Made by a program: the position numbers and the translations under genes. From Lentisphaera araneosa HTCC2155 (lineage in GTDB: Bacteria; Verrucomicrobiota; Lentisphaeria; Lentisphaerales; Lentisphaeraceae): a stretch of DNA of 64,000 nucleotides. This document shows positions 18,737 through 29,748 of this stretch, piece after piece. The stretch lies in contig NZ_ABCK01000004.1 in NCBI RefSeq assembly GCF_000170755.1, positions 248,001 through 312,000 of the forward strand, given 5' to 3'. The notes below the pieces were generated by a model that did not search any database, had not been told where the DNA came from, and saw only the letters and a program-made list of their open reading frames with translations. Each line of letters begins with the position of its first letter. The first letter of the stretch is position 1.

Positions 18737-20735
18737 TAGCTAGCTCCTCTTGATCATTTAGGAGACTGGTGTCGTTATCTTCATAGAAATTTACCTCAGG
18801 TAGTTTTTTCCACCAAAAGAAATAGAGCCCAGTACCACCTATGCAGAATAAAACCATAGTTCCCCAAAATGCTGTCCAATAGTGTAAAACTAAAAGCATG
18901 GGTGCTAAGAACATGGAGACTTGCCAAACCAAAGCAAAAGGCACTGAAATAAGATCATAAAAATGCTCTTGGCTGACTTTCTTTTGTTCTTCCTCTGGTA
19001 GCATGCGCTTGAGGTGTCCCCAAAAACCAAAAGGACGGGTTTTCATGTAAAAAGTCTTTAAGACTTCAGGTTCAGTCGGCTTATCCATGAAAGTACCTAT
19101 TACACCACCAATTAAACCAGCGACTAAAGAATAGCCCAATTGCTCAAACTCATTCATTTCTGGCCATATGATACGTTGTATAACGGCAGCAGTCATCCCT
19201 ACTAATGAGCCAACAGCGGAGCCGGTGCCGTTAAAGCGCCACCAGTAAAGGCGCAGTAAATTCGGAACGAGAAATGCGCCACCTAAGCCCATCATCAACC
19301 AACCCCAAATTTCGTGAATACTTGAAACTGAATTGGCAAAGATCACACCACCGACAACTAAAATAGCTACAGTCACCCAACTGACGCGGATGAGTTCTTT
19401 AGTTTCAGCATCTGGTCTAAAATACTTGCGGTAGAGGTCATTGACGGTCATCCCCGTCGCCATATTAACTGTGCTATCAAAAGTCGACATCGAAGCCGCA
19501 ATTAAGGCTAGTACCACAATCCCGCGTAAGCCCTCTGTAACTGTTAAAATCAATACTGCAGGTAAAATCTTTTCAGGGTTCACTGTGCCATCATAAGAAA
19601 TAAGACTGAGTTTTTCCACATATTGTTCAGAACCTAAGAGGCCTTGAAGATTAGCAATCAGTTCAGGCGAGTAGTTTTGAGGATTGTTAGCGATACCGGA
19701 GATAAGCGCGCCCCAGCCCTGCTCTTTTATATCAGGGAAATGACTGTGAATAAGTTCACCCGCTTGACTGAGTACTGACATATCGGGAAATAAATCTTTG
19801 ACAAGGAAGAGACCGAGAACAGCTATACCCATCATCATTGGCCAGCGGAAAGTCATCATAATTGTCCATAGAGCTGTGAGCTTACCACATTCACGGTCAT
19901 TTTTTGCACCAAAATATTTGGGATCACCGATGTTGCCAATACCGTGAAAAACATTTCGAAATAGGTAGAACAGCATCAGCGGTATCAGAGGTTTATAGGA
20001 TTCATAGCCTTTGGGCATATTGGCGTTCCACTTGGGAACCGCACTCATCCAATCGGGGTTATTGGTCACTTGCATCGCCACCGCAGAGATTTCTTCAGAA
20101 CTTCCCACAAGAGCAAAAGCTTTCACACTTATGTAAATAACGGCAACGAGAATAATGCCTCCTTGGAACAAGTCAGTAAAGATAACGCCATAAAAACCAG
20201 AAAACATGGTGTAGACAGCTGCTAGAAAGATAAGTCCATAAGCACAGTACTCAGGTGAAAAAGGTAAAAACGTAGAAAGGAAGATACCCACGCCTTTAGT
20301 CAAGTAAGCCAACATACCAATTGTGGTCAAGACAACGGCAACAACACTGATGAGCTGAGCAAAACGACCGCCCCAACAATCACCAAAACGGAAAATATTC
20401 CACTGAGCACCTGTTAAGCAGCCCGAACGTCTATGCCATTTACCCACCCAAAGCATCATGAATGCGAGGATCAAAACAGCGCCGCCTCGGAACTCAATAA
20501 AGAGACCTTGTGGGCCGAGCATAAAGAGGAAGGAAACAATCAGCGCCGTTCCCGTCAAGTCTAAGAATTGAGCCATACCCGAAATGCCCATGGCCCACCA
20601 AGGAATTTTACCCGCACCCGTAATGTAGTCTTCTATACTTTCCGATGCTTTACCTTTGAGATAGAGACCTAGGCCTACGAGTACGCAGACGTATATCCCC
20701 ATAAATATATAATCAATTGTTCCAAAATAACCCAA
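18720..20735 (-). CDS. Sodium:solute symporter (SSS family) sugar transporter
   Basis: This 671-residue integral membrane protein has about 13-14 hydrophobic helices. It begins IDYIFMGIYVCVLVGLGLYL and contains the SSS markers ITGAGKIPWWAMGISGMAQFLD and LIAASMSTFDSTVN (the conserved helix-8 region). A longer C-terminal tail ends in two further hydrophobic segments and an acidic tail. It is likely to take up a mono- or oligosaccharide or uronate with Na+. The gene is 11 bases downstream of the GH71/99-like lipoprotein and overlaps the beta-helix lipoprotein, so the three read as one operon. It is a separate lineage from the Kelch-SSS fusion at 7360-9873. Confidence 0.88.
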   Translation of the reverse strand: MGYFGTIDYIFMGIYVCVLVGLGLYLKGKASESIEDYITGAGKIPWWAMGISGMAQFLDLTGTALIVSFLFMLGPQGLFIEFRGGAVLILAFMMLWVGKWHRRSGCLTGAQWNIFRFGDCWGGRFAQLISVVAVVLTTIGMLAYLTKGVGIFLSTFLPFSPEYCAYGLIFLAAVYTMFSGFYGVIFTDLFQGGIILVAVIYISVKAFALVGSSEEISAVAMQVTNNPDWMSAVPKWNANMPKGYESYKPLIPLMLFYLFRNVFHGIGNIGDPKYFGAKNDRECGKLTALWTIMMTFRWPMMMGIAVLGLFLVKDLFPDMSVLSQAGELIHSHFPDIKEQGWGALISGIANNPQNYSPELIANLQGLLGSEQYVEKLSLISYDGTVNPEKILPAVLILTVTEGLRGIVVLALIAASMSTFDSTVNMATGMTVNDLYRKYFRPDAETKELIRVSWVTVAILVVGGVIFANSVSSIHEIWGWLMMGLGGAFLVPNLLRLYWWRFNGTGSAVGSLVGMTAAVIQRIIWPEMNEFEQLGYSLVAGLIGGVIGTFMDKPTEPEVLKTFYMKTRPFGFWGHLKRMLPEEEQKKVSQEHFYDLISVPFALVWQVSMFLAPMLLVLHYWTAFWGTMVLFCIGGTGLYFFWWKKLPEVNFYEDNDTSLLNDQEELASENSP

Positions 20736-20746
20736 GATGCTGTTCC

Positions 20747-22063
<1,317 letters not shown>

Positions 22064-22273
22064 TTATAGATTATTTATTAAAACCACAATAACACAAAAC
22101 AAAAAAGATACCAGTAAAGGTATATTAAATATCACAAAGTCTCTTTTTAAGCACAATTTCTTTTGGTTATTCTTTTAATTAGAGGGTAATATTAATCTTT
22201 TTTAGCTTATATACTTTGAAAGTAGTCCATAAAATGTATACTATAGGTAAATACGCGAAATAAAGGTCTTATT

Positions 22274-25200
22274 ATGCTCTTAACACAAAAAACTCTTCAA
22301 AAAATTGAACGAATCGTAAGCACGTACGAAGAAAAAATATTCAATCCTCTTAGCGAGATCAAGTCTTTTGAGCTCTTCGAATGCCAAGAACACCTCCGTT
22401 CTGTCCCTGATCAATCTAGCGAAAATATTGCTTTACCGCATCAGTGGGGTTCCGTATGGAATAACTCCTGGTTCAAAACTGAGTTCACCATAAGCAAAGA
22501 CCATATTGGCAAAAAACTTTATCTACAGCCGAAAACTGAAGGCCGAGAGACGATGCTATGGGTCAATAATGAAGCCAAAGGTATCATTTCAAAAGAATTA
22601 GAAGTTGGTGCTCGCGGTTATCACCACACGCTATTTATCGGTGATAATTATTCGGAAGGCAAAAACATTGCACTTGCATTGGAATGTTATGCCGGTCACC
22701 CCTGCATTGGCTGTCACCCCGGAGATGAAAGAGAATCCACGACCTTTACTAAAGAAGAGTATATCCATACCTTTCAATCCTGCTTCATAGTCGAGCGCGA
22801 TGAACTCATTAAAGACTTTGTTTTTGACCTCAAAACGCTTCTACAAATTGTCCAGCACCTCCCTGAAGAGAGCTTCCGAAAAGGTACCGTAGCCGCCTGT
22901 TTGGAAAAAGTCTTTTTACTTATTTCTCAGAGCCCTGTCGACACCCAATCAAAACAACTTCGCAACTCACTAAAAGTCGCACGTTCAGTCATGGCTCCAG
23001 AGTTAGAAAAGAAAAATAGCCCAAGTGCTCCGATCGCGGGAATCATCGGTCACAGTCATATGGATACGGCTTGGTTGTGGACCACGCAAGAAACACAACG
23101 CAAATGTGCCAGAACGTTCTCCAATGCTCTCAACCTTATGGAGCAATACCCCGAATACATGTTCCTTCAGAGTTCTGTTCTTCACCTCGAGGATATCAAA
23201 ACTAACTACCCTAACATCTTCAAGCAGATCAAACAACGCGTCGCCGAAGGACGCTGGGAGCCCAATGGAGCCTCCTACGTCGAAGCCGATGGCAATATCA
23301 CTGGAGGAGAAGCCCAAATACGTCAATTCACCCGTGGGATGAAGTTCCTCAAAGATGAATTTGATTACACACCTGATAGTTATTGGTTACCCGATACTTT
23401 TGGTTACAACGCCGCCTTACCCCAAATCATCAAAGGCTGTGGGCTCAAATATTTCTTAACCACTAAACTCTCGTGGAATGAATCCAATACTTTCCCCTAC
23501 GACAGTTTTAAATGGCAGGGTATCGATGGCTCCGAAGTTGTCGCTCATTTTAACGAGACTCACTGCTGGCCTGACCCCCAAACTCTTTTAAGTCGTTTAA
23601 ACGGACTCGAAGAAGGTAAATACACTGGAAATAAGTTCAGCATTCGCCATAAAGATGTCACTGACAAGAGATATATTGCCTACGGCTTTGGTGATGGCGG
23701 CGGTGGTCCCATGTACGAAATGCTAGAAATGGCACGTCGCTGTGAAGATTTGGAAGGTGTCCCAAAAGCTCAGCACATGACCCTCAGCCAGTTTATGGAT
23801 AACATGGTCGAAACGAGTCCCCAACTTCCTGAACATCGCGGCGAACTTTACCTGGAATTGCATCGTGGTACACTCACACATCAACACAAAATTAAGCGCT
23901 ACAATCGCAAACTAGAAGTCGCTATGCGCCTTCTGGAATATCTAGACGTACAAAGCAAGCTTAGCGGTGGGGATGGCATAGCAAAAGAAACCTTAGATGC
24001 ATTATGGAAAACTCTTTTAGTGAATCAATTCCACGACATCCTACCTGGAACTTCAATTCCAGAAGTTCACGATTTGGCAATAGAACAATATGAACAAGCA
24101 ATGGAAGCCTGCCGAGAATTAGCAGAAATCCCCCAAAGCTACGGCAGCGGCGAATACAGTTTGCTCAACACCCTCAACTGGAATCGCAATGATTACTTCA
24201 GTATAGCTGTGGACTCAACAAAGCTTTCTATGAAGAACCTTGCTTCAGAACCTTATAATGACCTTTATGGGACGGATCACTTACTCATCAAAAGCGATGT
24301 CGATGGCCTCAGCACTAGAAATATTGAAATTGTGAAAAACAGCAAGATAGAAAACTCCAGTCCTTTCTCAATCAAAGAAAAAGTGTCGACTCCCTATTAC
24401 GAATTTAAACTTACGCCCGATGGTGAAATCAAAGACCTTATTTCACTGAAACACCAACGCCGACTCACAAAAGAAAGCCAAGCTTTCAATGAATTCCTCA
24501 TTGGCGAAGATATACCCGCGCTTTGGGATAGCTGGGATATAGATTTTGATCAGCAAGTAAAAATGCAGGTAAGCGCTCAACATATTAAAACAAAGATCGT
24601 CAATCAAGGTCAATTACACTTACGTATTAGAAGCAAATACTCAATTGGTAACGCTTCCCATATCCAACAGGATATCGTTTTTTATGCGGAGTCCGCAAGA
24701 ATTGATTTCGAAACCCTCGTGGACTGGAATGAAGATCACAAGCTCCTGCAAACGAGCTTTGACCTCGATGTATTCTCCAATAGCATCAAATGCGAAATCC
24801 CCTTTGGTTACATCGAACGCCCGACTCACAATAACTCTATGGTGGATCGAGCTTGCTTTGAGTTCTCTCAACACAAGTATAGCGATATTTCGGAAACGCG
24901 CTTTGGTGTAGCGTTCCTTAATGATGGCAAATACGCTATAGATGCAAACGGCTCACGCGTCAAGCTCAGCCTCCTCAAAAGTGGTGGCCACCCCGACCCA
25001 CGCGGTGACAAAGGCCAACACTTTATGGTTTATAGCCTACTCCCTCACGACGGCCAGCTTTCCAGTGAAGAAGTCATTTGCCCAGCCTATGAACTCAATC
25101 ATCCACCAGTCCTACTCCCCGCAAATCAAATGACAAATGATTCACTTTGCGAAGTTAGCGAAAGCAACATCATCATTGAAAGCATCAAATGGGCCGACGA

Positions 25201-25399
25201 TAACAGCGGTTACGTGCTTCGCCTCTACGAAGCCGAAGGCACCGCTAGTCAATGTCAACTTAAGCTCAGTTCTGCGGGCTCCGCAATTCACGAGTGCAAT
25301 ATGCTCGAAGAAGAACTTAATGAACTCGAACAAACAGAAAAAGGCATCACACTCCATTTCCGCGCATTCGAAATTAAAACGCTCAAAGTATCACTTTAG
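22274..25399 (+). CDS. GH38 alpha-mannosidase
   Basis: This 1041-residue protein has the full GH38 plan: an N-terminal beta/linker region (1-250), the catalytic alpha/beta barrel with zinc ligands His260 and Asp262-region motif GHSHMDTAWLW, nucleophile Asp374 in LPDTFGY, the helical bundle with NQFHDILPGTSIPEV near 590-605 (zinc-binding His/Asp), and large beta-sandwich C-terminal domains. There is no signal peptide, so it is cytoplasmic like many bacterial GH38 enzymes. It would remove alpha-linked mannose from imported oligosaccharides. It diverges from the GH71/99-like/SSS operon with a 222-base AT-rich region between, so shared control by the nearby GntR-type regulator is plausible. Confidence 0.92.
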   Translation: MLLTQKTLQKIERIVSTYEEKIFNPLSEIKSFELFECQEHLRSVPDQSSENIALPHQWGSVWNNSWFKTEFTISKDHIGKKLYLQPKTEGRETMLWVNNEAKGIISKELEVGARGYHHTLFIGDNYSEGKNIALALECYAGHPCIGCHPGDERESTTFTKEEYIHTFQSCFIVERDELIKDFVFDLKTLLQIVQHLPEESFRKGTVAACLEKVFLLISQSPVDTQSKQLRNSLKVARSVMAPELEKKNSPSAPIAGIIGHSHMDTAWLWTTQETQRKCARTFSNALNLMEQYPEYMFLQSSVLHLEDIKTNYPNIFKQIKQRVAEGRWEPNGASYVEADGNITGGEAQIRQFTRGMKFLKDEFDYTPDSYWLPDTFGYNAALPQIIKGCGLKYFLTTKLSWNESNTFPYDSFKWQGIDGSEVVAHFNETHCWPDPQTLLSRLNGLEEGKYTGNKFSIRHKDVTDKRYIAYGFGDGGGGPMYEMLEMARRCEDLEGVPKAQHMTLSQFMDNMVETSPQLPEHRGELYLELHRGTLTHQHKIKRYNRKLEVAMRLLEYLDVQSKLSGGDGIAKETLDALWKTLLVNQFHDILPGTSIPEVHDLAIEQYEQAMEACRELAEIPQSYGSGEYSLLNTLNWNRNDYFSIAVDSTKLSMKNLASEPYNDLYGTDHLLIKSDVDGLSTRNIEIVKNSKIENSSPFSIKEKVSTPYYEFKLTPDGEIKDLISLKHQRRLTKESQAFNEFLIGEDIPALWDSWDIDFDQQVKMQVSAQHIKTKIVNQGQLHLRIRSKYSIGNASHIQQDIVFYAESARIDFETLVDWNEDHKLLQTSFDLDVFSNSIKCEIPFGYIERPTHNNSMVDRACFEFSQHKYSDISETRFGVAFLNDGKYAIDANGSRVKLSLLKSGGHPDPRGDKGQHFMVYSLLPHDGQLSSEEVICPAYELNHPPVLLPANQMTNDSLCEVSESNIIIESIKWADDNSGYVLRLYEAEGTASQCQLKLSSAGSAIHECNMLEEELNELEQTEKGITLHFRAFEIKTLKVSL

Positions 25400-25430
25400 T
25401 CCCCGACATGTAGATACTCAGCAAATAAAC

Positions 25431-26606
25431 TTAAGCGAGAGTTGCGCATGATTTTTTCTCATCCGCAATTATCAAGCCTAAGGCAAAAACAAAAGCACTA
25501 CTTATAAGAGGATAAGAAAGGGAGGTCAGTGATAAAATACTGACATAGATTGCGCTGAGCGCAAAAACCTTTAGGGAAGTCTTATTCCAAAGAGGCTCTT
25601 CACTTTGGGAATCAGTCTTTTGCAGGAAAGCTAAAATACTTAAGACCACAACAAAGCCAAAGATCCATCGCTCAAAATGGGGAAGAACATCGACTTTTCG
25701 CATCGAGACTTTGCTAATAGTTTGTTCCCGCGCAGCAATTTCCGCACTCAATTGGGTCCCTTCCAAAGTCACGGGTTCAATCCAGCTAGTTTTCATGAAT
25801 TCCTGCATGTCTTTAGACGCCATCGCCTTGGCGATCACTTCTGCCATTTTATTTTGAATTCCTTCCGGAGTTCCCTTGGGCATCCACCAAAAATTCATGT
25901 TAGAAGACTTTATATCAAAGCCCTGTTCAAGGGCGGTTGGCAAGTCCGGCACTGCCGCTTGGCGTTGATCGGAGAAAATGGCCAAGGCCCTGAGGCCACC
26001 ATCTTTATAACGTAGGTATTCGTCGATGGAGAAAACACTCATATCAACATGGCCTCCCATAATCGCACCGTAACGTTCAGCCCCGCCGCCATATTGAACG
26101 AAGTTAAACAGAGTCCCTGCATCTGCTTTTTCTAAAATCAGACCTACAAAATGACTCGGGGCACCTATGTTCGCGGCAAAATTCAAGCTATTCGGAGATT
26201 GCTTAGCTTCAGCCATTAAGTCATTAAGAGAATCAAAAGCTGATTCACTTTTTACTGCCACTACATTGGGGCTCTTTCCCGTCCCTGCCACAGCCTCAAA
26301 AGCTTCCGCTCCGTAAACTGCCTTACCCGCGTGTTTGGCAGTTAAGATGCCTTCGTGAAGCATCAGCATGGTGTAACCATCTGGGCGAGCATGACGCACT
26401 CGACGACTGCCAATAGTCCCGCCTGCACCACCGACATTAATCACCACTAAGGGCTGAGGAAATAAGTTTTCCTTTTTAATAACGCGAATCAACTGACGCG
26501 CAAAAGTATCACTGCTACCGCCTGCACCAAAAGGAACAATAACTTTCACTGGGCGTTGCGGCCAATTTTCAACCTTGTCAGCACACAGGCTGAAACATGT
26601 AAACAA
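25431..26606 (-). pseudogene. TctC-like substrate-binding protein fused to a TctB-like segment, truncated at both ends
   Basis: Residues about 15-310 are a TctC/Bug-type periplasmic binding protein (VIVPFGAGGSSDTFAR, VINVGGAGGTIGS, FVQYGGGAERYGAIMGGHVD). Residues 315-385 are hydrophobic and resemble the membrane protein TctB, a fusion seen in some tripartite tricarboxylate transporters. The start is defective. Upstream of the TTG at 26606 the frame still encodes a signal-peptide-like run (ACLICLFTCFSLCADK), but a TGA stands at 26622-26624 and no ATG remains. The C-terminus stops within the TctB part, 31 bases from the GH38 stop, and no tctA is present. It is most likely a relic, though a shortened product cannot be excluded. 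Confidence 0.7.
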
Positions 26607-26641
26607 ACAAATTAAACAAGCTCAAATCTGAACTTGAAGAA

Positions 26642-27283
26642 TTGCTTGCTATCCGCAAAAGTATGAGCCCGTATCGAGGCTTTAAGAACAGCAAGATTGA
26701 CAATCAAGGTCTTCATGGAAAAATCATGTGTGGCTATCAGGGTTGGTTTACCGCAAAAGGTGATGGCTCAGGGAGTGACTGGACACATTACAAAGCTGGC
26801 AAGGAGCTGAAGCCCGGCTCCATAACCATCGATTTATGGCCTGACATGAGCGAGATGGATAAAGATGAAAAGTACCCTACTCCCTTTAAACATGCCGATG
26901 GTTCCACAGCTTATTTATTTAGCTCTTACAATGGCAAAACTGTCGACCGCCATTTTGGCTGGATGAAAGATTATAAAATTAACGGCGTCTTTCTTCAACG
27001 CTTTGGCGTCAACCTAAAACGTCCGGATTTGTACAAGCGACGCAACGTAATAACTCATCATGTACAAAGTGCCGCCAATAAACACGGAAGAACCTGGGCA
27101 ATGATGTATGACCTTACAGGCTTTAAAGCGGGCGATATCAAAAAACACTTAATTCCAGATTGGGTGGCTCTAAAAGATAAAGTGAAAATAACTGAAGACC
27201 CCAGTTACCTGCATCACAAAGGCAAGCCGGTCATTTCTGTTTGGGGCATTGGCTTTGATGATGACCGGAAATACTCCCTAAAA
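26642..27283 (+). pseudogene. GH71/99-like hydrolase, 5' part, interrupted by an insertion sequence
   Basis: This part encodes MCGYQGWFTAKGDGSG, DLWPDMSEMDKDEKYP, NGVFLQRFGV, WAMMYDLTGF and KPVISVWGIGFDDDRKYSLK, closely matching the intact paralogue at 20747-22051. The N-terminal signal peptide is missing. Upstream of the first possible start the frame encodes a hydrophilic KLNKLKSELEELLAIRK stretch back to a stop at 26600. At 27283 the coding sequence is broken by the IS1380-like element. The matching remainder resumes at 29012. Removing the element and one copy of the 5-bp duplication restores ...YSLKETEELIDF in frame, so the insertion happened in a once continuous gene. Confidence 0.85.
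27279..27283. repeat. Target-site duplication TAAAA, left copy
   Basis: TAAAA directly precedes the left end of the insertion sequence and is repeated at 29007-29011 after its right end. The flanking codons CTA AAA GAA ACC rejoin correctly when one copy is removed, confirming the duplication. Confidence 0.85.
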
Positions 27284-29006
27284 CCTAAATCGTACGATTT
27301 TATTTCCCAAAGGTCGTGATACGCGTGTATAGACTATTTTAGGCATTACAAAAGGGATGATTTTTCTCCTTGAAGTCCATCTCGTTTATCAATTTGACTC
27401 CATTGCTCCAGAGATCAGTTTATGGAGTTTTTCGATCTTCAGATTGTGATTTCTGTGTATTTCATCCATTATTTGGGCGTGAGGATCCTGGCGCTTATTG
27501 AAAAGCACCCGTTTTTAAAATGTATATTCAGCAACTAAAGAACAGGAAGAACCCAAGGCGTAAGTGATTTCTCCCATATTTGATCAAATTTCAACTCCCT
27601 CATTTTCCATGGGGTAATTTTGAGTGTCAATGAGCGTCCTTTATTAATGATTTTTCCTGCTAAATCAAAAAGTTTACGACGTACCGTAGTGGGGTAGCAG
27701 TTCCAAGAAAAACCCGCAATGTTGCGTTTGAAAATCTGAAAGAGATTGAAGGATACAATACCCATTGAGTACCAAAGGGAGTTAGCGTGAAAGTCGAGAC
27801 ATGGCATCCTCTCACTTGCGAAATCTTTAGCTGCACGGTGAGTGAGTTCATCAGCTCCGCGGGAATGATCATAATCAATTATTTCTTGATCGGAGCAAGA
27901 TTTTACGTCAAGATTTGTAAGGATAATACGACTTTCTAAACCTAATAAAGCTTCGCCATTCTCTTCTGTAGGCCGTAAAAACAAAGCTCGATACGCCATC
28001 TCTTTGGGCCAAGATTTACGACGTTCTTGAAAAGTAAGGTAATGCCAAGTACAAGCTTTTTTACGATAGACGCCATCGAAGTTTTCGAGTTTTGTATTGG
28101 CATGAATCTTGTGATCTGAATAGCGTTTCCCTGCACAAATAAAGTTGATTTTAAGCGCGTCGCAAGCAGCAAAAATCTTTTGATCGTAATAACCACCATC
28201 CATTCGAACGATGACCTGAATGTCTTCTCCAAGATTTTCACGAATCATTGGTACGATTTCTTGTAACATCTCAATAGCAACCCCATCGTGATTTGTTGAG
28301 CAATGACCTGATTGGAAATAAGTATCGATATACATGCCGTCCCATATGAGGTTGATTGGGTGATAGCCTTCTTTTTTCTTGTAGGTACATTTTACTCCCG
28401 CGCGGCATTTAGCGCCGTCGTTATCGTAGACACTGGAGTCTAGAAAGAGAATGACTTTATTCGGATTTTTAGCTTTGAGCGCACTAAGAAAAACCCTGCG
28501 GATTAAAGGACGAATCATCTCAACATCTACTGTATAAGCTTTGTGAAGGATTCTTTTTAATGCAGCCGTACCTAGAGCAACTTCACAGCCTAAAAGTTTT
28601 TGCCAAGCTTCGTTTTCCTTCAGCGTATCAAAGGTGTTTAAACTACTTTCACGACCGTCCGCAAAAAAGAGTACAAGCTGTAAAAAAGCTTCTTCAAGCT
28701 CTATGCCTTTCTTGCTTTTTCTTAGATCTTTAAATACCTGTGCGAGCTCATCACAAATACCTGTGCCATTAATGAAATTAACAAAAGGTGCTAATCCTGC
28801 TTGAGAACTTAAGCAGTTTGTGGTGATTCCAATTTTTTTGATTTTTCTTCGACATTCTTTCTTGGATTTTCTAGTTTTTTTGATTTTCTTGGGCATCGTA
28901 AGTACGTGGTTTTTGGGTTGAGGTTTTTTGGTCGAAGCTAATTTAACCCAAACTCCACTTTTCACCCACCCAGTGAAGCTTTTATACACAATTCGTACTT
29001 CTTAGG
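27284..29006 (-). mobile_element. IS1380-like insertion sequence, 1723 bp
   Basis: The element is bounded by imperfect terminal inverted repeats: CCTAAATCGTACGA at the left and, read inward from the right, CCTAAGAAGTACGA (11 of 14 match). It is flanked by the 5-bp direct repeat TAAAA. Size, CC-starting ends, a short target duplication and a single DDE transposase all fit the IS1380 family. It sits inside the GH71/99-like gene in reverse orientation. About 250 bases between the left end and the transposase stop are non-coding. The ends look intact, so the element could still be mobile. Confidence 0.88.
27535..28896 (-). CDS. IS1380-family transposase
   Basis: About 453 residues from the ATG at 28896 (MPKKIKKTRK). 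A GTG at 28989 would add 31 residues but lies almost on the inverted repeat. DDE-type motifs are visible: FLDSSVYD (first Asp), KKKEGYHPINLIWDG, HDGVAIEML, VRMDGGYYDQ (second Asp) and DYDHSRGADELTHRAAKDFA, in the position of the HR-G--E catalytic end of IS1380 proteins, with an E in GADELTH. The N-terminus is strongly basic and fits DNA binding. It would cut and paste its own element. The frame is intact with no stops. It is the only protein in the insertion sequence. Confidence 0.88.
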   Translation of the reverse strand: MPKKIKKTRKSKKECRRKIKKIGITTNCLSSQAGLAPFVNFINGTGICDELAQVFKDLRKSKKGIELEEAFLQLVLFFADGRESSLNTFDTLKENEAWQKLLGCEVALGTAALKRILHKAYTVDVEMIRPLIRRVFLSALKAKNPNKVILFLDSSVYDNDGAKCRAGVKCTYKKKEGYHPINLIWDGMYIDTYFQSGHCSTNHDGVAIEMLQEIVPMIRENLGEDIQVIVRMDGGYYDQKIFAACDALKINFICAGKRYSDHKIHANTKLENFDGVYRKKACTWHYLTFQERRKSWPKEMAYRALFLRPTEENGEALLGLESRIILTNLDVKSCSDQEIIDYDHSRGADELTHRAAKDFASERMPCLDFHANSLWYSMGIVSFNLFQIFKRNIAGFSWNCYPTTVRRKLFDLAGKIINKGRSLTLKITPWKMRELKFDQIWEKSLTPWVLPVL

Positions 29007-29011
29007 TAAAA
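29007..29011. repeat. Target-site duplication TAAAA, right copy
   Basis: TAAAA follows the right end of the insertion sequence and matches 27279-27283. The next bases (GAAACCGAAGAG) continue the GH71/99-like coding frame. Confidence 0.85.
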
Positions 29012-29314
29012 GAAACCGAAGAGCTCATTGATTTTCTAAAAAATGATCCGGTTTATGGTGGCAATACAGTCATAGTCGGAACCCCTAGTTTTTGGAGAGA
29101 AGAAACTCGAGATGCCTTAAAAAACTCTCGTCTTCACGAAGTCTTGGCCAAAGCCGATATTATCAGTCCATGGACACCCGGTCGTTACAGGACTCCTAAA
29201 CAAGCCACAGAGCATGCTCAGCAGGTCATTAAACCCGATGTCAAATGGTGCGCTGAAAGAAATCTCGAGCACTACCCTGTGATCTTCCCCGGCTTCAGTT
29301 GGCAAAAAACCTAA
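29012..29314 (+). pseudogene. GH71/99-like hydrolase, 3' part after the insertion sequence, truncated
   Basis: The frame resumes ETEELIDFLKNDPVYGGNTVIVGTPSFW and continues [34 protein letters not shown] before a TAA at 29312. It aligns with residues about 225-330 of the intact paralogue at 20747-22051 and then stops about 100 residues short of the expected end. The following bases continue in a different frame as a discoidin-like domain. The gene has therefore suffered a deletion or frameshift in addition to the insertion. It is not expected to give a working enzyme. Confidence 0.8.
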
Positions 29315-29684
29315 CTTCAGATCGATCATTGACCATAAAAATGATAAAAAACGCTGGTCGACTAATGAAGGACAAAAAGTCGGTCACTGGCTCAGTATTG
29401 AACTTGATAAGCCAAAATTAGTCAATGGTATCAACATGAACCACGGAAGATCTAAAAACGACTATGCCCCAAAGTACAAAATTGAAACGTCGCTAAATGG
29501 TAAGGACTGGCAGAGTGTCGGTGAGTTTAAAGGAACCGCGAAGCTTTCAATAGCACGCTTTAAGGACACAGAAGCTAAATTTATTAGGCTTAGCATCCTC
29601 GAAAAGAAAGGCGGCTACTGGTCCATACACGAGCTCGACATAACAGGTAAAGAAAAAACGCAAAAGACTGTAAGCTCACTATAA
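29310..29684 (+). pseudogene. Discoidin (F5/8 type C)-like domain remnant
   Basis: Reading the frame that ends at 29684, the sequence gives NFRSIIDHKNDKKRWSTNEG, VGHWLSIELDKPKLVNGI and IETSLNGKDWQSVGEF, then FIRLSILEKKGGYWSIHELDITG. These are the successive strands of an F5/8 type C carbohydrate-binding domain. It lacks its own signal peptide and is joined out of frame to the truncated GH71/99-like part. It was probably the C-terminal domain of that enzyme before an internal deletion. An ATG at 29436 would yield only part of the fold. Confidence 0.7.
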
Positions 29685-29703
29685 TTAAATAACTTTAAAA
29701 CTA

Positions 29704-29735
29704 TAAGCCTTCTCCACGAAGGCTTATTTAATAAA
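29704..29735 (+). terminator. Hairpin terminator-like element
   Basis: A perfect 9-bp stem TAAGCCTTC / GAAGGCTTA (29704-29712 and 29718-29726) with a 5-base loop is followed by TTTAATAAAA. It separates the discoidin remnant from the Dabb gene. The T tract is short, so efficiency is uncertain. Confidence 0.6.
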
Positions 29736-29748
29736 ATGGAATCATATC

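Noticed and set aside
29117-29329. Minus-strand open frame of 70 codons
   Set aside because: It is a shadow of the 3' part of the GH71/99-like gene on the other strand.
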